16,724 nucleotides of DNA, taken from a bacterium (GTDB lineage: Bacteria > Zhuqueibacterota > Zhuqueibacteria > Residuimicrobiales > Residuimicrobiaceae). The position numbers and the translations under genes were made by a program. This document shows, one piece after another, positions 8,243-13,615 of this stretch; the first letter of the stretch is position 1; the number at the start of each line of letters is the position of its first letter. Under the pieces are notes generated by a model. It saw only the letters and a list, made by a program, of their open reading frames with translations. It did not search any database and was not told where the DNA came from. The stretch lies in NCBI GenBank assembly GCA_012523655.1, contig JAAYTV010000291.1:1-16724 (forward strand), given 5' to 3'.

Positions 8243-9130
8243 TCATTTCGGTTTTGCTTCTTTAGCCTTGCCCCCTTGCAGAACCACCTCGGAGCGGACA
8301 TTGGAGCGCAACATCTCGATCACCTGTTGGGGCTCCTCGACGTCCGCCTCGGAGGCGTCCGACACGACGGGGGCGGCCGCCTGCGGCGCCGGCGCGGATA
8401 CAACAGCGGTCGGCCGGGTGTTGGTGATCAACTGCTGCAGCCGAATGCCGTTGGAGGACGCGGTGGCGCGATCTACCAAGTTGCGCAGCGTCAACTGCAG
8501 CTTGCCTTCGTTGCTGGCCAGGGCCAGTTTTTCTGCCTGTTCCGGCAACACCAGCAGAGTGACAGATTGCACCGTGACCGCTTCATCATCGTTCTTTCTA
8601 AAGGTCTGGTCCACGGCCAACACTTCGATATCCTCCAAAATGATGCGGGTAGTGGCCTCTTCTTTTTTGCTCGAAGGCGTGATGGTTACCAAAACATCGA
8701 CATGGGTGTGCGGCAAGATAAACCCACTGACGCCGCTGACGACGTTCACCGCCACTGTCATGGCGCGCATTCCCGGCGGAATCAGACCCAAAAAGCCACC
8801 GGCCGACCCCCTGGGCGCCAGTTTGGATTCCAGAATGGCCTCGCCGGTGCAGATATCCATCTTAACCACACGGCCGACCACAGAGTCGATCACGTCGAAG
8901 GTTTGTCCCGTGACCAGATCCCTGGGCCAATCCGTTAAGCGCAGCATTCCCGCCTCAAGTTTGCTGCCCATGGGCAGGCTGGTTGTCGCCACCACCACTT
9001 TGGTCACCGCCGCTTGCGGGTGAATAACGATCTGCTTTTGCCGCTGCAGGTATCGATAGACGCCCAACGTCGCAATCAGACCGGTGATGATGGCTATTGG
9101 AATCATCCATTTGGGTTTAAGTAGAAACAT
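8243..9130 (-). CDS. cpaB: Flp pilus assembly protein CpaB/RcpC
   Basis: A 295-aa periplasmic protein anchored by an N-terminal membrane helix (about 8-26). It has an SAF domain at about 43-107 (TSLPMGSKLEAGMLRL through GEAILESKL) and an RcpC/CpaB domain at 112-225 (PPGMRAMTVAVN, SGFILPHTHVDVLV). The tail, about 230-295, is Ala/Pro/Glu-rich and looks disordered. CpaB/RcpC works with the secretin and may bind peptidoglycan through the SAF domain. The start has a strong AAGGAGG 7 nt upstream. It lies 13 nt after tadE and 40 nt before the secretin gene. Confidence 0.93.
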   Translation of the reverse strand: MFLLKPKWMIPIAIITGLIATLGVYRYLQRQKQIVIHPQAAVTKVVVATTSLPMGSKLEAGMLRLTDWPRDLVTGQTFDVIDSVVGRVVKMDICTGEAILESKLAPRGSAGGFLGLIPPGMRAMTVAVNVVSGVSGFILPHTHVDVLVTITPSSKKEEATTRIILEDIEVLAVDQTFRKNDDEAVTVQSVTLLVLPEQAEKLALASNEGKLQLTLRNLVDRATASSNGIRLQQLITNTRPTAVVSAPAPQAAAPVVSDASEADVEEPQQVIEMLRSNVRSEVVLQGGKAKEAKPK

Positions 9131-9143
9131 AACGCCGCCTCCT

Positions 9144-9548
9144 TCATCCTTCCCAATGCATGGTCGCGCTGCGCGATAGTCGAAACGAAGTGTTTAGACC
9201 CGGCAGGGCGGCGCCGGTGATGGCCGTATAAGTCATGGAAACCGTCACCCGAATTTCGTTGGCCGAATTAGGCCCAAGGATCGAAACAGAGGCGCCGGTG
9301 ATGTTGCCGGCCGCAAGGGTGTTTTGGGCTGCAGCGCGCGCTTTGCTGAAATCCGATCCGCTGATGGCTGCTACCCGGGCGCCTTCCCGCGCCGCGCCGG
9401 TCAACACGTTTACTGTCATCCACAGCCTGCCGAATTCGATCACGGCAAAAAGGATGAGCGCGAAAACCGGCAATACCAACGCGAACTCCACCACCGATTG
9501 TCCATGATCGTTTGCCCGGTTTTTTCGACACAGTCTGAAAATTTTCAC
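9144..9548 (-). CDS. tadE: TadE-like minor pilin/pseudopilin
   Basis: A 134-aa TadE-family protein. A short basic leader ends in HG, followed by QSVVEFALVLPVFALILF, the TadE hydrophobic helix. TadV would be expected to cut between Gly and Gln, leaving Glu at position 5 and Phe at 6, the same geometry as in the Flp pilin. The remaining 90 or so residues are extracytoplasmic. The start is a GTG at 9548 with TGGAGG 7 nt upstream; upstream ATGs in the same frame run antisense-like through tadV and are rejected. The GTG overlaps the tadV stop by 4 nt (GTGA), so pseudopilin and peptidase are translationally coupled. Confidence 0.9.
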   Translation of the reverse strand: MKIFRLCRKNRANDHGQSVVEFALVLPVFALILFAVIEFGRLWMTVNVLTGAAREGARVAAISGSDFSKARAAAQNTLAAGNITGASVSILGPNSANEIRVTVSMTYTAITGAALPGLNTSFRLSRSATMHWEG

Positions 9549-10027
9549 AGCCAAACCTCCAGAGGATGGATGCCCAAAGTTAGCATCGTGCCGATGGCGA
9601 TGGCCCACCCATACGGCAAGGTGTCGGAAAGCGCTGGTTCCTGCAACGACGTCTGCGGCAGCCAACGCAATGCTCTATTCTGTCGGTGAATCCACCACAA
9701 AGCCAACAACCCTCCGCTGAGGGCGGTAAAAAACAGCACCGATCCGATCAACCGCACTCCCACCGAAGCGCCCACCGCCGCTGCCAGTTTGACATCGCCG
9801 CCTCCCAATCCGCCCAACAAATAGACGGGCAGTAGGATCCCTGCGCCGACCGTCATTCCGGCCATGGAGAGATAAACACCCGACCAGCCGTGGCTGAGAT
9901 ATTGCGACAGCGCCCCGATGGCCAAAAGCGGAAAAGTGATAAAATTGGGAATCCGCCGCCACCGCCCGTCGTAATAGATCACACCCATCATAGCCGTTAA
10001 AAGTATCAGTAAGAAAAAAAGACGCAT
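9545..10027 (-). CDS. tadV: Prepilin peptidase TadV/CpaA (A24 family, protease domain only)
   Basis: A 160-aa polytopic aspartyl protease of the A24 family that cleaves the leader of Flp and TadE-type pilins at the membrane. Both catalytic aspartates are seen: D20 in YYDGRWRRIPN and D78 in the GGGDVKL motif. It has about four to five membrane helices. There is no cytoplasmic N-methyltransferase domain as in PilD; that is normal for TadV/CpaA. The ATG at 10027 is the start. The frame is open further upstream to 10330, but that part only mirrors the flp pilin in another frame. It begins 20 nt after a strong hairpin that follows flp. No good Shine-Dalgarno is visible, which suggests lower expression than flp. 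Confidence 0.93.
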   Translation of the reverse strand: MRLFFLLILLTAMMGVIYYDGRWRRIPNFITFPLLAIGALSQYLSHGWSGVYLSMAGMTVGAGILLPVYLLGGLGGGDVKLAAAVGASVGVRLIGSVLFFTALSGGLLALWWIHRQNRALRWLPQTSLQEPALSDTLPYGWAIAIGTMLTLGIHPLEVWL

Positions 10028-10046
10028 GACTATTTGTCCGAATGTG

Positions 10047-10082
10047 TCACGACGTGCGCACATCGATCGACGCACGTCGTGA
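10047..10082 (-). repeat. Perfect 12-bp stem-loop between flp and tadV
   Basis: TCACGACGTGCG (10047-10058) and CGCACGTCGTGA (10071-10082) are perfect inverted repeats with a 12-nt loop. The element lies 13 nt after the flp stop codon and before the tadV start. With no uridine run, it is probably a partial terminator or RNA-stability hairpin. Either would let the short flp message accumulate far above the assembly-gene message. The structure is seen in the sequence; the role is inferred from the need for excess pilin. Confidence 0.75.
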
Positions 10083-10095
10083 ATTGAGAATTTGG

Positions 10096-10266
10096 TTAGA
10101 TCGCAGTGGCGACGTTGTTGATGACGCCGGTGATATTCACGCCCAATAACGTCAAAGCGACGATCGCGACAATCGCAATCAACACCAAGATGAGCGCGTA
10201 CTCGGACAACGTCTGACCTTTCTGCTGATCGAACAAGCCTTTGAGAAGCCGTTTGATGGTGAACAT
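10096..10266 (-). CDS. flp: Flp-family major pilin
   Basis: A 56-aa protein of the Flp/PilA class III pilins, the structural subunit of the Tad pilus. The leader MFTIKRLLKGLFDQQKG is basic and ends in Gly17. The mature part starts QTLSEYALILVLIAIVAIV, with the diagnostic Glu5-Tyr6 pair just after the cleavage site and a long hydrophobic helix. TadV, encoded next, would cut at Gly17|Gln18. The predicted mature pilin is only 39 residues. The ATG has a strong GAGGAG site 7 nt upstream. It is the first gene of the assembly operon, followed by a strong stem-loop and preceded by a 273-nt regulatory region. Confidence 0.95.
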   Translation of the reverse strand: MFTIKRLLKGLFDQQKGQTLSEYALILVLIAIVAIVALTLLGVNITGVINNVATAI

Positions 10267-10325
10267 GTTGCATCTCCTCTTTTGTAGTGAGTGAGTATGG
10301 GGAATTTACTGGCTGCAATTTTTTA

Positions 10326-10341
10326 TTCAACTTTTATGCCA
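10326..10341 (-). promoter_or_regulatory. Degenerate sigma-54-like -24/-12 element upstream of flp
   Basis: On the minus strand the sequence reads TGGCATAAAAGTTGAA. It has GG at the -24 position and the right 10-nt spacing, but the -12 pair is GA where GC is expected. It would start transcription near 10315, about 50 nt before the flp ATG. The -12 mismatch weakens the call. A similar but canonical element lies before the divergent glycosyltransferase gene, and a palindromic direct-repeat region lies about 100-130 bp upstream, where an activator would bind. Confidence 0.35.
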
Positions 10342-10386
10342 ATGATCACATTTTTTTAACATGCTAATTTTTATAAACAAACAGCA

Positions 10387-10467
10387 ATGCCGGTCCGCCG
10401 TGCGCTTCAATTCCATTTCATTTTGTAATACAAAAGCTTTCATTTTGAAATGAAACCAGACCGGCAT
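10387..10467 (-). terminator. Large imperfect inverted repeat between the isomerase gene and flp
   Basis: Outer arms ATGCCGGTC (10387-10395) and GACCGGCAT (10459-10467) are perfect 9-bp inverted repeats. Inside lie CATTTCA (10414-10420) against TGAAATG (10446-10452), and TTTTGT (10421-10426) against ACAAAA (10430-10435). On the minus strand the outer stem is followed by TGCTGTTTGTTTA, a T-rich stretch, 73 nt after the stop of the isomerase gene. It could therefore act as that gene's terminator. The long interior loop makes this uncertain, and it may instead be an operator region for flp. Confidence 0.45.
10416..10455. promoter_or_regulatory. Tandem operator-like repeats upstream of flp
   Basis: TTTCATTTTG occurs at 10416-10425 and again at 10438-10447, exactly 22 bp apart, about two helical turns. 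The second copy is part of an 18-bp palindrome, TTTCATTTTGAAATGAAA (10438-10455). They sit about 100-130 bp upstream of the inferred flp start of transcription, the usual place for enhancer sites of sigma-54 activators. The repeats are seen directly; binding of a regulator is inference. Confidence 0.45.
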
Positions 10468-10539
10468 GGTCTCTCTATGGAAATCAGGTTGAGGTGATGA
10501 ATCGGTTGCGAGGAAAGGAACGGCGGATGATCGGGAGGC

Positions 10540-11550
10540 CTATTGCGGTATTAGATGGATCACACTAATTTGTGCTTCTCGCTTAAGCGAATCTAAAAAA
10601 TCTTTATGCTGTTTCTGTTTTTTTTCCCCCACCCATTGTTGCACCAATTCTCCACGCACCTGGTCAAACGGACGCGTCTCTTTTTCGCGACTGATCACTA
10701 AAATATAGTGATCCGCTTTTTCATCCCACACATGTTGAACCACGCCCAACGGCGCGGTAAAGACGATCTCATCGAGCAGCTGCGGCAGATGGCCGCGCAG
10801 CACGTTCTGATACAAACCGCCGTTTTTCCCGGATTGTGAGTCGTCCGAATATTTTCTCGCCAGTTTGGCGAAATCCACAAAAGATTTAATCTGATACTCG
10901 AGCTCCTCCAACTGGCTTCTTCGGCTCGAATCCGATTCCGCCCGATTGATCACCAGAAGATGCCGGAAGGTGGCTGTCCGTTCCTGCTCATAGAGAGCCC
11001 GCAGCTCCCGCTCCTCGATCTGCACAGGCTGATTTTTAACCTGTTCCGCCTGCTTTTTCAGAACCAGATCCTGAGCGAGCCGCAGTTGCAGCTGCCGTAC
11101 CGTGAGGCCGTCCTGCGCCAACCGGCGGCGAAAGGCCTGCTTGCCGCCGTTTTGTCGCACCAGCCGCTGCAGAGCCGTGTCCAGCTCTGCCTTGGTGACT
11201 TTGACCGGTAGAAGCCGCGCATGGCGCAGCAGCAGTTTCCTTTCCACCACTTTACTGAGCTGGGCGGAAACGGTTTGTCTCAGCCGGGCTGTATCCATAC
11301 CTGCCCAGGAGAACAGCCCCTTGCCCAGTTCGTTATGAGCTTCCAGGAGAAACGAGTCCACGCGGACAGTAAAAAAGCGGCAAGTCGCCAGGGTCTGGTT
11401 CCGCTGCGGATCCAGAGATGGTATTTTGCCCGCCAACTCTGTTGCAAATCGATACAGTGGACTCTGCTTAGCTAAAACGGATTTGTTGACGCGATCGCCA
11501 CAGGCGAAAAGGAGCAATAGCGTCAGCCAGCCCGCGATGAGCTCTCTCAT
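10540..11550 (-). CDS. PpiC/SurA-type peptidyl-prolyl isomerase lipoprotein
   Basis: A 336-aa exported protein. The N-terminus is a lipoprotein signal ending in LFAC, with Cys17 the likely lipidated residue. A SurA-like helical chaperone region spans about 60-185 and a parvulin-type rotamase domain about 190-288 (TFRHLLV, FAKLARKYSDDSQSGKNGG, HYILVISR). A short charged tail follows. Such proteins help fold secreted and outer-membrane proteins. The ATG has AAGGGA 6 nt upstream. It lies upstream of flp in the same direction, but separated by 273 nt with a probable terminator and promoter, so co-transcription is not certain. A folding role for the pilus secretin is possible but unproven; it could equally be a general envelope chaperone. 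Confidence 0.88.
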   Translation of the reverse strand: MRELIAGWLTLLLLFACGDRVNKSVLAKQSPLYRFATELAGKIPSLDPQRNQTLATCRFFTVRVDSFLLEAHNELGKGLFSWAGMDTARLRQTVSAQLSKVVERKLLLRHARLLPVKVTKAELDTALQRLVRQNGGKQAFRRRLAQDGLTVRQLQLRLAQDLVLKKQAEQVKNQPVQIEERELRALYEQERTATFRHLLVINRAESDSSRRSQLEELEYQIKSFVDFAKLARKYSDDSQSGKNGGLYQNVLRGHLPQLLDEIVFTAPLGVVQHVWDEKADHYILVISREKETRPFDQVRGELVQQWVGEKKQKQHKDFLDSLKREAQISVIHLIPQ

Positions 11551-11577
11551 TTTTTATCCCTTAACTAAATAAAAATT

Positions 11578-11605
11578 AACATAGCAAATTTTTGCCAAAA
11601 AACAA
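11578..11605 (-). promoter_or_regulatory. Possible sigma-70-like promoter of the isomerase gene
   Basis: On the minus strand TTGTTT (11605-11600) and TATGTT (11583-11578) are separated by 16 nt, placing a start about 20 nt before the ATG at 11550. The region is AT-rich, so chance matches are likely. Confidence 0.25.
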
Positions 11606-11653
11606 CTCTTTTTCTCCTGCAGAATGGGGATCAACCCTCAATCCCTTGATTTC

Positions 11654-11669
11654 TGGCATTTAATTTGCT
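11654..11669 (+). promoter_or_regulatory. Sigma-54 -24/-12 promoter for the glycosyltransferase gene
   Basis: TGGCATTTAATTTGCT carries GG and GC separated by exactly 10 nt, with the TTGCT form of the -12 box. This fits the RpoN consensus TGGCAC-N5-TTGCW with one change. Transcription would start near 11680, leaving a leader of about 46 nt before the ATG at 11726. It would drive the glycosyltransferase and the following beta-helix gene and would require an ATP-dependent activator. Confidence 0.6.
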
Positions 11670-11705
11670 TACTTAATCGGTTTATTCATAAACAGTTAAT
11701 TTGAT

Positions 11706-11724
11706 CCTTTCAAAAAGGTTTTTT
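11706..11724 (+). promoter_or_regulatory. Leader mini-hairpin with T6 covering the ribosome site
   Basis: CCTTT (11706-11710) pairs with AAAGG (11714-11718) around a 3-nt loop and is followed by six T (11719-11724), ending 1 nt before the ATG. The AAGG used as the Shine-Dalgarno sequence is inside the stem. It could be a weak attenuator or a translation-sequestering hairpin, though the stem is short. Confidence 0.3.
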
Positions 11725-11725
11725 A

Positions 11726-13588
11726 ATGCGCCGGACTTTTTCGCTGATTGTGCTGGGTTTTCTCTTGCTTGTGGCTGCCGGGCTGCGAATCTACCATCTC
11801 GATTACAAAAGTCTTTCCATTGATGAGACCATCGGCACCTATTATGCCATGGAACCGGTCCCACGCATCTTTATCATGACCATCAATGATGTACATCCTC
11901 CGTTGTTCTATCTGATCCATCACTTTTGGATACGGGTTTTCGGCCAAACTGAAAGTGCGTTGCGAAGCATCTCGATTCTGTTCGCACTGGCCTCTTTAAT
12001 CGTTCTCTATAAAGTGACCCAGCGGCTGTTCTCATCATCGGCAGCCCTGTTTTCGGTTCTGCTGCTGGCGATTTCGCCCTGGCATATCTGGGTGAGTCAG
12101 AATGCTCGATCAAATTCCATGTTGCTGTTTTTGGTTTTGCTTTCCACCTATTGCTTTATCCGCTTGCTGCAGACGCCGGCAAAGCGGTGGTTTATTTTCT
12201 ACGGCATCGTGACTCTGGCCGCTCTGCTGACTCACTATTTCGCTTTCATGATCTGGATAAGTCAAAGTATTTTTGTAGCAGGGATGTCCGCAACGCTGAG
12301 AAAGCCCGAATCCGGATGGTGGCAAACCCAATTTGCCGTGGGGTTGGGATATACCATCTGGCTGCCGTTCATGATCAGTCAATTCCTGACCAAAACCAGG
12401 CCGATGTATAAAACTTTTTCCATCCGATTTATCGAGACTCTATTCAACTATCTCAATCCCTATGCGGCTGTGGCTTCCACGACGCTGTTTGCGATCGGTG
12501 TGGCCATGATGATTGTATTGTCCGGCTATGGGCTTTACCGCATCCGCCGGTTCTATTTCAACGGCGCGGCCATCGGACCGATAAAGATAATGCGCAATGA
12601 AAGTACCGTCCTCACTCTGGGATTTATGCTGGCTATTCTCGCCAATGTCTTCATGGCTTTGTATTTTGACTTGTCCCGTACATTGCCCATTTTACTTCAT
12701 CATCTTTTAATCAATGCGCCCACGATTTATGCGAATTCCGTCAAGCCGTATCACCTCGAACAATTGCACTCTTTACGAACCAGCTTTCTTTTAGCCGCCG
12801 CCATCAACGCCATCGGGCTGATCGGACAGCGCATTTTGTCCAAGTACCACTTCACGCGAATCGCTCTTTCGGCCGATACTCGGCAACCCTCCTATTTTCA
12901 TTATTTTGCTGTTATGATGGTCGCGCCCCTTCTCTTGGCCGGCCTCTTCTCGCTGAAAAGCCCCTATCTGCTCTTGCGCAATATGGTGATCCTTTTACCA
13001 TTCTACATCATGATCCTTGCCTTTGCCGTGACGCAATTAAAGTTAGTCCCGCGGCTGGTGATCGCATCATCGATCTGTCTGCTGGGTATGCTCTCCTATG
13101 CTCATTTTGAGCGGTGGTATTGCAAGGACGACTGGCGCAGCGTCGCCCTAACGCTCCACAACAACCTCGGTTCCAATGAGGTGGTGCTGCTGGACCATCT
13201 CTTCGCCAAAAAACCGCTCTATTATTATGGAATCGAATCCCATCGGCCGCTGCGACGCAGCGAGTTGCCCAAGTTTCTCCATGAGCTCAAAGGCGACCTC
13301 TGGATCCTGCGTTCTTATCAAAACGATTGGTGTGTGGTTGACTCCATTGATAAATACCTGATACCGGATGGCGAATGGAGCTTTCAAGGGAGCACCAACC
13401 CGGATGATCTATTTCCAATAGAAGGCCTCATAAAGCTATATCATTTTCGTCTTGGAACGAATCCATCGTTTTCCATTCCACCGATTGCATCTTCGCCGCA
13501 AGCTCAATCGCTTTGCCCCATTTCGCTTTCAAACAGCGACTCGACTGTTACGATGAGAATGATCGCTCCTAAAATTAAAAGAAATTGA
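11726..13588 (+). CDS. GT39/PMT-type membrane glycosyltransferase
   Basis: A 620-aa polytopic membrane protein of the dolichyl-phosphate-mannose/ArnT (GT-C fold) superfamily. These enzymes transfer a sugar from a polyprenyl-phosphate carrier to protein or lipid on the outer face of the membrane. The diagnostic acidic pair is in the first loop (LSIDE, D33-E34), followed by DVHPPLFYLI (55-64), the SQNARSNSM segment (124-132) and THYFAF (169-174). About ten or more hydrophobic helices reach to residue 450. The last 150 residues or so are a soluble, presumably periplasmic, domain. AAGG lies 7 nt before the ATG inside a small leader hairpin. It is probably co-transcribed with the secreted beta-helix gene 27 nt downstream, which could be a substrate. 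The acceptor is unknown; lipid A or exopolysaccharide modification are alternatives. Confidence 0.82.
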   Translation: MRRTFSLIVLGFLLLVAAGLRIYHLDYKSLSIDETIGTYYAMEPVPRIFIMTINDVHPPLFYLIHHFWIRVFGQTESALRSISILFALASLIVLYKVTQRLFSSSAALFSVLLLAISPWHIWVSQNARSNSMLLFLVLLSTYCFIRLLQTPAKRWFIFYGIVTLAALLTHYFAFMIWISQSIFVAGMSATLRKPESGWWQTQFAVGLGYTIWLPFMISQFLTKTRPMYKTFSIRFIETLFNYLNPYAAVASTTLFAIGVAMMIVLSGYGLYRIRRFYFNGAAIGPIKIMRNESTVLTLGFMLAILANVFMALYFDLSRTLPILLHHLLINAPTIYANSVKPYHLEQLHSLRTSFLLAAAINAIGLIGQRILSKYHFTRIALSADTRQPSYFHYFAVMMVAPLLLAGLFSLKSPYLLLRNMVILLPFYIMILAFAVTQLKLVPRLVIASSICLLGMLSYAHFERWYCKDDWRSVALTLHNNLGSNEVVLLDHLFAKKPLYYYGIESHRPLRRSELPKFLHELKGDLWILRSYQNDWCVVDSIDKYLIPDGEWSFQGSTNPDDLFPIEGLIKLYHFRLGTNPSFSIPPIASSPQAQSLCPISLSNSDSTVTMRMIAPKIKRN

Positions 13589-13615
13589 CCGGAATCAGTA
13601 CAAACAAGGGTAGAT

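Noticed and set aside
7201..8265. Plus-strand open frame of 354 codons lying opposite the secretin gene
   Set aside because: It lacks a family signature, is rich in His/Gln/Asp shadow composition, and overlaps a gene with clear secretin motifs on the minus strand. It is a shadow of codon bias.
8268..9023. Plus-strand open frames opposite cpaB
   Set aside because: The Ser/Thr-rich translation without motifs lies wholly inside cpaB, whose SAF and RcpC domains are clear on the other strand.
9549..9665. N-terminal extension of TadE to an ATG at 9665
   Set aside because: The extra residues overlap the tadV C-terminus and disrupt the short basic leader expected of a TadE pseudopilin. The GTG at 9548 has a strong ribosome site.
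10028..10330. N-terminal extension of the tadV reading frame up to 10330
   Set aside because: This segment passes through the flp pilin gene in another frame and has Arg/His-rich, non-membrane composition. The true peptidase starts at ATG 10027 just before its first membrane helix.
11575..11600. Second sigma-54-like match (TTGGC followed by TTTGCT) upstream of the isomerase gene on the minus strand
   Set aside because: The GG to GC spacing is 9 nt, not the required 10, and the match overlaps a short GCAAA/TTTGC palindrome.
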